From Cognatishimia maritima (GTDB taxonomy: Bacteria > Pseudomonadota > Alphaproteobacteria > Rhodobacterales > Rhodobacteraceae), in assembly GCF_900129685.1 (NCBI RefSeq), contig NZ_FQWM01000001.1, positions 839,059 to 903,058 on the forward strand: 64,000 bases of DNA. The letters run 5' to 3'. This document shows, piece by piece, positions 8,858 through 18,642 of this stretch. Under the pieces are notes generated by a model that did not search any database, was not told the DNA's origin, and saw nothing but the letters and a program-made list of their open reading frames with translations. How positions within the stretch are numbered: the first letter of the stretch is position 1; every line of letters begins with the position of its first letter. The position numbers and the translations under genes were made by a program.

Positions 8858-8909
8858 GTGGCCTCCGGGAATTGCCGTCCCACTCAGTTAATGTGGATTA
8901 GGGCAATTG

Positions 8910-8943
8910 AAAAGGCCGCGCATCGGGTGACACGCGGCCTTTT
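8910..8943 (-). terminator. Intrinsic terminator after the NuoE-NuoF gene
   Basis: AAAAGGCCGCG and CGCGGCCTTTT form an 11-bp perfect stem just after the stop of the fused oxidoreductase gene. It has T residues on both strands and can work in either direction. It separates that gene from ftsY. Confidence 0.85.
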
Positions 8944-8964
8944 GGCAAATCTATGGGGCGCGGC

Positions 8965-10650
8965 TTAGATTTCGTCCGCGAAGTGCTTGATCGTCAGTCG
9001 GATCGGGTTCGGCGCCGCCTGTCCAAGACCACAGATCGACGCGTCAACCATGGTTTGTGACAATTCTTCCAACAGGCCCGTGTCCCATTTGTCTTGCGAC
9101 ATCAGTTTTACGGCCTTCTCACAGCCCACACGACACGGGGTGCACTGGCCGCAGCTTTCGTCCTCAAAGAACTTCAGCATATTGATCGCGGCCTGTTTGG
9201 CGCTGTCTTTTTCTGAAAGAACCACAACGGCTGCAGAGCCAATGAAGGTGCCATGCGGCTGCAACGTGTCAAAGTCCAGCGGGATGTCGTTCATGCTGGC
9301 CGGCAGCAAGCCAGAAGACGGGCCGCCCGGCTGATAGGCTTTGAAGCTGTGGCCATCCAGCATCCCGCCAGAGGCTTCGATGATATCATCAATTGTGGAA
9401 CCAGCTGGCAGCAGATGCACGCCCGGATTTTTCACACGACCCGACACGGAATAAGAGCGCAGACCAATGCGACCGTTCTTTTCAACCGAGTTCAAGCATT
9501 CCGGCCCTTCGCGATTGATCTTACAGACCCAATAAAGTGTCTCGACGTTGTGCACCAAGGTTGGGCGACCAAAGATGCCTACCTGCGCCACAAATGGCGG
9601 GCGGTGGCGCGGCTCTCCGCGTTTGCCTTCGATGGATTCGATCATCGCGCTTTCTTCGCCGCAAATATAGGCCCCGGCCCCGCGACGCAGGTCGATATAG
9701 CCCGGCTCGACAATACCCGCATCCTCAAGCGCCTTGATTTCACGGCGCAGGATTTCCAGAACCGCCGGATATTCGTCGCGCATATAGATAAAGGCTTTCT
9801 CGGCCTCGACCGCCCAGGCGGCGATCAGCATGCCTTCAAGGAAGACATGCGGCGTGCGTTCCAGATAGTAACGGTCTTTGAAAGTGCCCGGTTCGCCTTC
9901 GTCGCCATTCACGGCCAGATAGCGCGGGCCTTCGTTCATGCGCACAAAGCCCCATTTCTTGCCAGACGGGAAACCCGCGCCGCCAAGACCCCGAAGGCCT
10001 GCATCCAGAACCTTGTTCTGCACGGCTTCCCAGTCACCGTTCTGGCGCAGTTCTTTCAGCGCCGCATAGCCACCTTCGGCCTCATAGGTTGCGAATGTTT
10101 CATAGTCAGGAACATGCGCGTGGGTATCATCCGCAGCAATCGCCGCCTGCACCTTTTCAGGTGTCGCATGGTCAATGTGGTTGTGCCCGATCTCAAGCAC
10201 CGGCGCGGTATCACAGCGGCCCATACAGGGCGCACGCACAACACGCACTTCTGCCGGATCAAACCCGTCTTCGAGCGCTTTCTGAAGCTGTTCGGCCCCG
10301 GCCAATTCACACGACAGACTATCACAAACACGGATGGTCAGCGCAGGAGGCGGGGTTTCATCCTCACGCACAACGTCGAAATGGGCGTAGAAACTGGCAA
10401 CTTCGTACACCTCGGCCTGACCGACACGCATGATTTCTGCCAGCGCACGGATGTGGCGCGCGGCCAAATGCCCATAGTGATCTTGGATCAAGTGCAGGAA
10501 TTCGATCAGCATGTCCCGAGACACGTCGCGCCCCGCAATCAACGCGTTGACCTCGTCCAGTGCGACATCGTCGACCTGACGGCCTTTGGGGGTATGGCGG
10601 CCTTTGCCCTTACCGGACTTCCAAACGCCTTTTTTGATTTGCTGAGTCAT
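8965..10650 (-). CDS. NuoE-NuoF fused NADH-binding diaphorase subunit
   Basis: A 561-residue fusion of a NuoE-like thioredoxin-fold [2Fe-2S] domain (about 25-165; cysteines 109, 114, 142 and 146 in CDSLSC and CMGRC) to a NuoF-like FMN/NADH domain (about 210-561). The NuoF part shows GLGGAGFPSGKKW, GDEGEPGTFKDRYYLE and ICGEESAMIES, and ligands for one [4Fe-4S] cluster at 500, 503, 506 and 540. Such units pass electrons to NAD+ from a catalytic partner, typically molybdenum-dependent formate dehydrogenase. The start MTQQIKKG is chosen over a 24-residue longer frame. No catalytic subunit or complex I gene is nearby: it stands alone between ftsY and alkB, so the partner is unknown from this window. 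Confidence 0.88.
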   Translation of the reverse strand: MTQQIKKGVWKSGKGKGRHTPKGRQVDDVALDEVNALIAGRDVSRDMLIEFLHLIQDHYGHLAARHIRALAEIMRVGQAEVYEVASFYAHFDVVREDETPPPALTIRVCDSLSCELAGAEQLQKALEDGFDPAEVRVVRAPCMGRCDTAPVLEIGHNHIDHATPEKVQAAIAADDTHAHVPDYETFATYEAEGGYAALKELRQNGDWEAVQNKVLDAGLRGLGGAGFPSGKKWGFVRMNEGPRYLAVNGDEGEPGTFKDRYYLERTPHVFLEGMLIAAWAVEAEKAFIYMRDEYPAVLEILRREIKALEDAGIVEPGYIDLRRGAGAYICGEESAMIESIEGKRGEPRHRPPFVAQVGIFGRPTLVHNVETLYWVCKINREGPECLNSVEKNGRIGLRSYSVSGRVKNPGVHLLPAGSTIDDIIEASGGMLDGHSFKAYQPGGPSSGLLPASMNDIPLDFDTLQPHGTFIGSAAVVVLSEKDSAKQAAINMLKFFEDESCGQCTPCRVGCEKAVKLMSQDKWDTGLLEELSQTMVDASICGLGQAAPNPIRLTIKHFADEI

Positions 10651-10763
10651 TTTTATTCCTGGCTGAAAAGCTGCCTTAATCGTAACGATGTAACATGGTA
10701 AAAAAGAGGTCAAAAACGACATTCACACGACAAGTTGCGCGCAAAACACCTGAGGAGCAACAC

Positions 10764-10775
10764 TGAGACGTCTCA
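10764..10775. promoter_or_regulatory. 12-bp palindrome in the diaphorase/alkB gap
   Basis: TGAGACGTCTCA is a perfect palindrome in the 186-bp space between two divergent genes, followed at once by an AT-rich AAATTTTCCTAAATTT. It could be an operator for either gene. Short palindromes also arise by chance, so support is modest. Confidence 0.35.
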
Positions 10776-10836
10776 AATTTTCCTAAATTTGACGGCAGTA
10801 CCCGATGGGAAATCCGCGCAGGTCAGGAGGCGATCA

Positions 10837-11907
10837 ATGCTGTGGTTTAATTTGGCAACGGCTGTACCGGTTCTATTGTTGACGCTCGCTGGTTTTCTCG
10901 GTGGCGTTTGGGCGATTTTGGCCGTTGCTTACCTGACGATCTTTGTCTTCACGATGGATCGATTGATCAAAGGGGCTGCCGCACGCAAGAACTCAGACGG
11001 GGAGTTTCCGGCGGGTGTTGAACTGTCTGTTTTCCTTGGGTTTTCGCATATTTTCCTGATGACCGTTGCGGTTCTGGCACTTTCCGGAAAAACCGGGCTG
11101 GCGCTTTGGGAGAGGGCGGCTTGCCTGATTTTGTTTGGTCAGTACTTCGGGCAGGTGTCCAATGCCAACGCACATGAATTGATACACAAAGGCAATCGCT
11201 GGTTACGCCGCTTAGGTGTCGCCGTTTACACGACGCTGATGTTTGGCCACCACGCCTCGGCCCATGTCAAAGTGCACCATGTTTTTGCCGCCAGCCATCG
11301 CGACCCGAATTCGGCCTATATGGGCGAAAGCGTTTATCATTTCTGGCCGCGCGCTTGGTTTGGGTCTTTCGTCAAAGGGCTTGAGGCAGAGACTAAAGAC
11401 CGTGCGCGCGCGAAAACCCCGCGTCCTCAGTGGACACACCCCTATTGGGGCTATCTTTTTGGGTCAAGCGTGACGCTTGTGGTGGCCTTTTTGCTGGCAG
11501 GCTGGATGGGTATCGCAGCGCTGCTAAGTGTTTGTCTTTACGCCACGCTGCAGCACCTCGCCAGCGATTACATCCAGCACTATGGATTGCGCCGCCGCCT
11601 GCTGGAAAACGGCAAATTTGAACCCGTTGGCCCAAAGCACAGTTGGAATGCGCCCCATACGTTTTCATCGGCTATGATGCTAAATGTACCGCGCCATTCA
11701 GACCACCACATGAATCCCCGCCGCAATTACACCGAATTGCGCTTGGACGAAGACGATGTGCCGATGTTGCCACGTTCACTGCCTGTGATGGGGATTATTT
11801 CCCTTTGTCCGCCACTTTGGCGCGCGATGATGGATCATCGTGTTCTGGAAGTGACCGGGCAAGTGCCGCCAGACTCCGACCCCGCAGCGGAGGCCCAGAC
11901 CGCTTAG
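10837..11907 (+). CDS. alkB: AlkB-like membrane fatty-acyl/alkane hydroxylase
   Basis: Diiron integral-membrane hydroxylase of the alkane 1-monooxygenase family, 356 residues with about six membrane segments. Histidine boxes are HELIHK (113-118), AHVKVHH (142-148) followed by DPNSA, DYIQHYG, and RHSDHH. The second box matches the spacing of the classical EHxxGHH but has Ala for Glu and Val for Gly, so this is a divergent member and alkanes need not be the substrate. The ATG at 10837 has a near-perfect AGGAGG upstream; a longer frame from 10735 lacks such a site. No rubredoxin or rubredoxin reductase gene is adjacent. Confidence 0.85.
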   Translation: MLWFNLATAVPVLLLTLAGFLGGVWAILAVAYLTIFVFTMDRLIKGAAARKNSDGEFPAGVELSVFLGFSHIFLMTVAVLALSGKTGLALWERAACLILFGQYFGQVSNANAHELIHKGNRWLRRLGVAVYTTLMFGHHASAHVKVHHVFAASHRDPNSAYMGESVYHFWPRAWFGSFVKGLEAETKDRARAKTPRPQWTHPYWGYLFGSSVTLVVAFLLAGWMGIAALLSVCLYATLQHLASDYIQHYGLRRRLLENGKFEPVGPKHSWNAPHTFSSAMMLNVPRHSDHHMNPRRNYTELRLDEDDVPMLPRSLPVMGIISLCPPLWRAMMDHRVLEVTGQVPPDSDPAAEAQTA

Positions 11908-13412
11908 AACAGGCTGCCTTGGTCCGGTGGTGTTTGCTTGGTTTTTGGTGCTTTCTTCGCTGGCTTTGATGCTGGTTTCACTTCGCGGCCCCCTGCCACG
12001 GCATGTCGTCCATCTGCGAATTGGATCGCCAATTCACTTGCCTGCGCAGCTTCCTTGGTGCTGGTCACGACCTCATCGCCGTCCCAGACCACCGCATAGC
12101 CGCGCTCCAATGTTGCTTCGTAACCCAGCGTCTGGCGCAGGCGCTCCAACCCGTCAAGCTTGGTCGACCAAGCCTTGATCTGCGCCTCCGCGGAAGATTT
12201 GAAGCGATGAGTTACAGATGTCACTTTGTCTGACTTCCGCTCGATATCGCGCTTGATGGGTGTCACCGAAAGGCGGTCAGCGCGGCGTCCAAATTCGCTG
12301 CGTTTGCCGTCTATCATGCGCCGCAGGTTGTTCGGGCGCAGACCAGCGGCTTTGTCGGTCAGCCGCAGGCGGCGTGTGTCCACCGCAGCACGCAAAGCGC
12401 GCGGCAGCGCATCCGACGCTCGGTCAAGGCGCTGCCGTGGAGTGTCTAGCAAAGTCTCGGCCTTTGGCATTGCGCGTGTGAGATCACGCAGCCTTTGGCC
12501 ACGTTGCGATACACCTTGTTCTAACGCGCGTGTCATCCGTGCGCCCTGCTCATCCACCCAAGCCAGCATCTCCAGACGCACGGGCACTGCAAGTTCTGCG
12601 GCTGCCGTGGGTGTCGGCGCGCGCCGGTCAGAGGCAAAATCAATCAGGGTTGTGTCAGTCTCGTGCCCGACCGCAGAAATCAGCGGAATTTCGGATGCCG
12701 CTGCCGCGCGGACAACGCTTTCCTCGTTAAAGCCCCAGAGGTCTTCGACAGAGCCACCCCCACGCGCGACGATAATCAAGTCGGGGCGTGGCAAGGCCCC
12801 ACCCGGTGACAGCTTGTTAAAGCCTTCGATACCGCGCGCGACTTCTGGCGCGCATTTCTCCCCCTGAACCGCAACCGGCCAGATCAACACTTTACGCGGA
12901 AAGCGATCCCGAAGACGGTGCAGAATATCGCGGATGACCGCGCCGGACGGAGAGGTCACAACCCCAATCACCTCGGGCAGCATCGGCAATGGCTTCTTTC
13001 GCGCCGGGTCAAACAGACCTTCTGCCGACAGTTGCGCCTTGCGCTTTTCTAGCATCGCCATCAACGCACCAACACCTGCGGGCTTCATGTCTTCGATAAC
13101 GATCTGATATTTTGACTGCCCGCCAAAGGTGGTGATCCGCCCGGTGGCGACAACTTCCATGCCTTCCTCGGGGCGCATGGGCAGTTTGGAGGCAACGCCT
13201 TTCCACATCACCCCGGCGATCACGGATTTGTCGTCTTTCAGGTCCAGATACACATGGCCCGAGCGCGGAAAGCTGACGCGCCCAATCTCGGCCCGGATTC
13301 GCACGTGGCCAAAATTGCCTTCGATGACTTTCTTAATGGCTCCAGAAAGTTCCGAAACTGAAAATTCCGGGGCGTTTTCGCCTTCTCTTGGATCGTCAAA
13401 CAGTTCAGACAT
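11904..13412 (-). CDS. xseA: Exodeoxyribonuclease VII large subunit
   Basis: Large catalytic subunit of exonuclease VII, which degrades single-stranded DNA to short oligonucleotides. The 502-residue product begins MSELFDDPREGENAPEFSV, has the N-terminal OB-fold (about 15-115: RAEIGRVSFPRSGHVYLDLKD) and the catalytic domain with GVVTSPSGAVIRDI, ARGGGSVEDLWGFNEE and SAVGHETDTTLIDFASD. A frame open to 14303 runs antisense through purD and is not coding. The stop overlaps the alkB end convergently by 4 bp. The partner xseB is not in the window. Confidence 0.95.
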   Translation of the reverse strand: MSELFDDPREGENAPEFSVSELSGAIKKVIEGNFGHVRIRAEIGRVSFPRSGHVYLDLKDDKSVIAGVMWKGVASKLPMRPEEGMEVVATGRITTFGGQSKYQIVIEDMKPAGVGALMAMLEKRKAQLSAEGLFDPARKKPLPMLPEVIGVVTSPSGAVIRDILHRLRDRFPRKVLIWPVAVQGEKCAPEVARGIEGFNKLSPGGALPRPDLIIVARGGGSVEDLWGFNEESVVRAAAASEIPLISAVGHETDTTLIDFASDRRAPTPTAAAELAVPVRLEMLAWVDEQGARMTRALEQGVSQRGQRLRDLTRAMPKAETLLDTPRQRLDRASDALPRALRAAVDTRRLRLTDKAAGLRPNNLRRMIDGKRSEFGRRADRLSVTPIKRDIERKSDKVTSVTHRFKSSAEAQIKAWSTKLDGLERLRQTLGYEATLERGYAVVWDGDEVVTSTKEAAQASELAIQFADGRHAVAGGREVKPASKPAKKAPKTKQTPPDQGSLF

Positions 13413-13511
13413 CCTGCCTCGCTTGATTGCTGGTTGCGCACAGACTAGAACGCCCCAAACAGAAGGCCAAGTCGATAGGCCAAACGAATACGCCATGTGG
13501 AAGGGCACCTG

Positions 13512-14774
13512 ATGAACATTCTTATTCTCGGCAGCGGCGGACGTGAACATGCGCTGACTTGGGCAGTGAAACAAAACCCGAAATGTGACCGTCTGATTGT
13601 GGCCCCTGGCAACGCTGGCATTGCGCAGATCGCCGAATGTGCCACGCTGGATATCGTGGATGGTGGTGCTGTTGCGGCCTTTGCTGAAGAGAATGCCATC
13701 GACTTTGTGATCATCGGCCCCGAAGCGCCATTGGCCAAAGGTGTGGCGGACCGACTGCGCGATGCGGGGTTCTTGGTGTTTGGCCCGTCGGAAGGCGCGG
13801 CGCGGCTTGAGGCGTCTAAGTCCTTCACCAAGGAAATCTGCGACGCGGCCAAGGCACCAACAGCGGGCTATGGGCATTTCACAGATGCTGAAGCTGCCAA
13901 GGCGCATATCCGCAAAAACGGCGCGCCTATTGTGGTGAAAGCCGACGGTCTGGCCGCAGGCAAAGGCGTGATTGTGGCCATGGAAGAACAGGAAGCGCTT
14001 GATGCCATCGACGATATGTTCGGCGGAGCCTTTGGCGGCGCGGGTGCCGAGGTTGTCATCGAAGAATTCATGGAAGGCGAAGAAGCCTCTTTGTTTGTGT
14101 TGGTTGACGGCGAAGAAGTTCTGTCCATCGGCACAGCGCAGGACCACAAGCGCGTGGGAGAAGGCGACACCGGGCCAAATACCGGCGGCATGGGGGCCTA
14201 TTCGCCTGCGCCGGTACTTTCCGCCGAGATTGAAGCCAAGGCCATGTCGGAAATCGTCAAGCCGACGATGGCCGAAATGGCGAAACGCGGCGTGCCGTTC
14301 CAAGGCGTGCTTTACGCGGGGCTGATGATCAAAGACGGCCAGCCGCGTTTGGTGGAATATAACGTGCGTTTTGGTGACCCGGAATGTCAGGTTTTGATGA
14401 TGCGCCTTGGTGCACAGGCTTTGGACCTGATGCAGGCCGCCGCAGAAGGTCGGCTAAGCGAAGCGCAAGTGAACTGGGCTAATGATCACGCGATGACAGT
14501 CGTTATGGCCGCAAATGGGTATCCGGGAGCTTACAAAAAGGGCACAGAAATCAAAGGGCTGGACGCGATTGCCGATGACAGCATGAACGTTGTCTTTCAT
14601 GCGGGCACCAAGGCCGAAGGTGAGAAAGTGCTTGCGACTGGCGGACGCGTGCTGAACGTAACCGCACGCGGCGCAAGCCTGCAAGAAGCCCGCGACCGGG
14701 CCTATGCGATGGTCGACGCTGTCGATTGGCCCGGTGGGTTTTATCGCCGCGACATCGGCTGGCGCGCGCTTTGA
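13512..14774 (+). CDS. purD: Phosphoribosylamine-glycine ligase
   Basis: ATP-grasp enzyme that joins glycine to phosphoribosylamine (GAR synthetase), step two of purine synthesis. The 420-residue product begins MNILILGSGGREHAL and contains PEAPLAKGVADRL, KADGLAAGKGVIVA, GEEASLFVLVDG and the signature RFGDPECQV, ending with the usual C-terminal domain. The start at 13512 follows GAAGGGCACCTG; an ATG five codons earlier has no such support. It is divergent from xseA with a 99-bp shared upstream region. The purE-purK operon is near 62 kb. Confidence 0.97.
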   Translation: MNILILGSGGREHALTWAVKQNPKCDRLIVAPGNAGIAQIAECATLDIVDGGAVAAFAEENAIDFVIIGPEAPLAKGVADRLRDAGFLVFGPSEGAARLEASKSFTKEICDAAKAPTAGYGHFTDAEAAKAHIRKNGAPIVVKADGLAAGKGVIVAMEEQEALDAIDDMFGGAFGGAGAEVVIEEFMEGEEASLFVLVDGEEVLSIGTAQDHKRVGEGDTGPNTGGMGAYSPAPVLSAEIEAKAMSEIVKPTMAEMAKRGVPFQGVLYAGLMIKDGQPRLVEYNVRFGDPECQVLMMRLGAQALDLMQAAAEGRLSEAQVNWANDHAMTVVMAANGYPGAYKKGTEIKGLDAIADDSMNVVFHAGTKAEGEKVLATGGRVLNVTARGASLQEARDRAYAMVDAVDWPGGFYRRDIGWRAL

Positions 14775-14795
14775 TTTAAGCGCGGTGTCTCAGGA

Positions 14796-14835
14796 AAGAG
14801 GGGCGCTGCCCCTCGCCCTGCGGGCTCCCCCCGGA
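14796..14835. repeat. Intergenic hairpin element of Rhodobacterales type
   Basis: GAGGGGC-GCT-GCCCCTC (perfect 7-bp stem) is followed by GCCC-TGC-GGGC and then CCCCCGGAGTATTTTC. I recall similar GC-rich hairpins ending in a GGAGTATTTT box scattered after genes in Rhodobacterales genomes; only this copy is in the window. It lies between the convergent purD and VCBS genes and may also end transcription. Confidence 0.5.
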
Positions 14836-14858
14836 GTATTTTCACAAAGGTGAATGGG

Positions 14859-15622
14859 TCAGCGACAGGCCAATGCCGCTGCAAAGCTTTTCGGGCCTGC
14901 AAATGACGCGATGTCTTTGGCGACGGCTGAACTGCCATCAAACGTGACCGCAACAATGGTCTGCCAATTGGCCGTGGCGACAACCATTTCCGGCCCGTCG
15001 CCGCAGTCGCGGATGCCGCCAGAGATGAAGTCTTCGCCAATCCGGTGGTTTGTCACACCGTCTAGCTTTGCGACTTCGGTGAGGGTGCCCTTTTCAAATC
15101 GCCAAATACGAAGGGTTTTGGCGAGATGTGGCCGGTCAACATAGGCGATTTCAATTCGCCCGTCGCCGTCAAGATCTGCGGCCCCAACCGGGGCCAGCCA
15201 GCGGAACTTGCGCCCGATGAAGGGCGTCGCTGCGATCAGGCCGGTTTCATCATAAATCGCCAAACGTCCACCTTGGGTCTGGCTACTTTCGACAACGATA
15301 ACCTCAAAATCGCCGTCCAGATCGATGTCAGCAAGGCGCGGAGCGAGGTCTTCGAAAACGCGGCTTTCGGGTAGAACAACGCGCAGTCGCTTGCCGCTTT
15401 CCAGCCGCAGCTCAAGCGCGCCCCATTCGATGTCGTCTCCAAGAACGGCGTGGGCATAGCGTGTGGTTGGGTCGGTAAACTTGGCTGACGTGATGTCGGC
15501 ACCAGCGGCCATCGGCGACAACAACGCCACCCCAATCGCCAAAGTCGGCAATGCGCTGCGCAAAACTCGTTTCAGCAAGCGGTCCAGAAGACGCCGCGCC
15601 CCGGTCTGCGCCACAGGCACCA

Positions 15623-15623
<1 letters not shown>
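14859..15623 (-). CDS. Exported FG-GAP/VCBS repeat protein
   Basis: A 254-residue protein with an N-terminal basic region and hydrophobic stretch ending in PMAAGAD (residues about 16-42), which looks like a signal sequence. The mature part has repeats of beta-propeller type with aspartate-rich loops ADIDLDGDFEVIVVE and AADLDGDGRIEIAYVD, typical calcium-binding FG-GAP/VCBS loops, and two late cysteines in IRDCGDG and ALACR. The role is unknown; such domains usually bind ligands outside the cytoplasm. Its ATG overlaps the TGA of the ferredoxin gene (TGATG on the minus strand), so the two are coupled. Confidence 0.8.
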
Positions 15624-16708
<1,085 letters not shown>

Positions 16709-16715
16709 CCCCACA

Positions 16716-16746
16716 AAAAAGGGCGCCGGAGCGCCCTTTTCTTTTT
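16716..16746 (+). terminator. Intrinsic terminator
   Basis: GGGCGC-CGGA-GCGCCC with A-rich sequence before and TTTTCTTTTT after, eight bases beyond the lipoprotein stop. The flanking A and T runs make it useful in both directions, so it can also stop transcription from degP on the other strand. Confidence 0.9.
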
Positions 16747-16770
16747 GGTGATCATGTTGATGCCTTGGGT

Positions 16771-18234
16771 CTATTCATCAATCCCAAGGGCCACAAACCG
16801 AGGTTCTCCGCCGCGATGCACAAGTAGAAGAATGGATTTGCGCCCCGCTTCTTTTGCGTCTGCGATCTGTTGCTCCAAATCGCTAATCGACAGCACTTCT
16901 TGTTGGCTTGCCTCCACGATCAGGTCACCCTGACGCAGCCCTTTTTCAAAGGCTTTCGAGGTCTCATCGACATTGGCAATCACAAGACCGGTCGCATCCG
17001 CATCTAGACCCAACTCATCGCGCAAAGCGCTGGTGACAGGGGTGACGGTGAGTCCAAGAATGTCTTTCTCGTTTGGTTCATCACTATTGCCTTCGGATGA
17101 CGCAGGCACGGCCGTTTCAGCGTCTTCGCGACGACCCAAAGTGACCTTAAGCGTCTGGGTCTTTCCGTCCCGCAGAACCACAACGCGCACGGCTTTGCCG
17201 ACCTCGGTGTTGCCGACGGTCCGGACCAATCCACGGACATCTTCGACCTCTTGGCCGTCAAATGTCAGGATGACATCATTCGCCTCGATTCCAGCCTCTT
17301 TGGCAGGGCCTTCCGGCACATTGGTGACAATCGCACCATTGGTGTTTTCAAGCCCTTCGATGGCTTCGACCATGTCTTCAGAGATGTTCTGAATTTGAAC
17401 GCCCAACCAACCACGGCGGGTCTCGCCGAAATCACGCAGCTGATCGACAACGCGGGTGACGACGTTTGATGCCATCGAAAACCCGATGCCGATGGAACCA
17501 CCGTTCGGCGACAAGATCGCAGTGTTCACACCCACAACTTCGCCATCCATGTTGAACAGCGGACCGCCAGAATTGCCTCGGTTGATGGCGGCGTCGGTCT
17601 GAATGTAATCATCATAGGTGCCCGAAAGCGCGCGGTTGCGGGCCGAGACGATCCCTGCTGACACAGAGAACCCCTGCCCCAGCGGGTTGCCAACGGCAAG
17701 CACCCAATCGCCAACACGCGCCGTGTCGCTATCGCCAAAGCTGACGAAAGGAAGCGGCGTTTCACTTTCGACCTTCAACAGCGCGATATCCGTATTCGGG
17801 TCTTTGCCAACCACCGTCGCGGGCAGTTCTTCTCCGGTGAAGAACTCGACAAGGATTTCGTCTGCGCCATCAATCACGTGGTTGTTGGTGACAACATAGC
17901 CGTCTTCTGAAATCACGAAGCCCGAACCAAGTGCCGAACTACGACGCGGGCGTGGCCCATCGCCTTCGCGGTCTTGGAATTCACGGAAAAAATCCTCAAA
18001 TGGGCTCCCTTCTGGGACGACCCCACGCGGGCCAGTACGGCTCGCGACAACCGTCGAAGTGGTGATATTTACCACGGACGGGCTGACCTGATCAGCCAGG
18101 TCGGCAAAACTATCAGGTCGCGCCTGCGCGACCAATGTCTGCACCATCAGTGCGACAATCGTAAAAAACGACAGCCACATTGCTTTGGCGAGACCTAGCT
18201 GTGGCATTGGAACGGAAACAGCCTTTGGTTTCAC
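16771..18234 (-). CDS. degP: DegP/DegQ-type periplasmic serine protease
   Basis: HtrA-family protease/chaperone for misfolded envelope proteins. The 487-residue product has a signal sequence ending near ALMVQTLVAQA (residue 38), a trypsin-like domain with catalytic His119 (TNNHVID), Asp149 (NTDIALLK) and Ser222 (RGNSGGP), and two PDZ domains (about 265-355 and 395-485). The start is a GTG with AGGAG eight bases upstream; an internal ATG nine codons later has no visible site. It lies on the same strand as hflK-hflC, as in many alphaproteobacteria, but a gene on the other strand stands between them. Confidence 0.95.
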   Translation of the reverse strand: MKPKAVSVPMPQLGLAKAMWLSFFTIVALMVQTLVAQARPDSFADLADQVSPSVVNITTSTVVASRTGPRGVVPEGSPFEDFFREFQDREGDGPRPRRSSALGSGFVISEDGYVVTNNHVIDGADEILVEFFTGEELPATVVGKDPNTDIALLKVESETPLPFVSFGDSDTARVGDWVLAVGNPLGQGFSVSAGIVSARNRALSGTYDDYIQTDAAINRGNSGGPLFNMDGEVVGVNTAILSPNGGSIGIGFSMASNVVTRVVDQLRDFGETRRGWLGVQIQNISEDMVEAIEGLENTNGAIVTNVPEGPAKEAGIEANDVILTFDGQEVEDVRGLVRTVGNTEVGKAVRVVVLRDGKTQTLKVTLGRREDAETAVPASSEGNSDEPNEKDILGLTVTPVTSALRDELGLDADATGLVIANVDETSKAFEKGLRQGDLIVEASQQEVLSISDLEQQIADAKEAGRKSILLLVHRGGEPRFVALGIDE

Positions 18235-18642
18235 TCCCTAAACTCCTTTGATCTGGTTTCCAGCACGCCTGCCCCCAATGCAGGCTCTGTTGCTTAACAT
18301 AGGGCGCTTTTTCAGACCCACAACATCTTGCTTGTGCCTTCAATGGCTTGTGAACAATCCGTGAGAGAGAAACGGCCTGTTTCCAAATGACCACTGACGC
18401 CGCCTAATTTTTGTGCAGGCTGAGATTAATTGAAAATCCGTTCATTTACATACGGTTAAAAAATCGAGCACGCCGTTCTCAAAACCTATATCTGGACCGT
18501 ATCTTTTGCTTCCATTCCGTGAAATGGTTCTTTTGATATATAAAAACCATTGTCAGAACACATCCGATTGACAAGTATCAAAGCAATACAACCGATATCG
18601 GAGATAAAATTACACGTTTCAAATTTATAGGCGGGCAACATT
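18235..18642. other. AT-rich intergenic region, 408 bp
   Basis: No supported reading frame. This is the divergent space between degP and the 105-residue gene on the + strand. It is clearly more AT-rich than its surroundings, especially 18420-18640 (for example TTGATATATAAAAACC), and very likely holds promoters for both genes. I could not fix convincing -35/-10 pairs. Confidence 0.6.

Noticed and set aside
9253-10701. 482-codon open frame on the + strand
   Set aside because: It is the mirror of the NuoE-NuoF gene; the product is rich in His/Arg/Phe with no recognisable domain, while the opposite strand has full-length conserved motifs.
13413-14303. Open frame extending xseA upstream, antisense to purD
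   Set aside because: It lies on the opposite strand of the strongly conserved purD coding sequence, and XseA homology begins at MSELFDD (13412).
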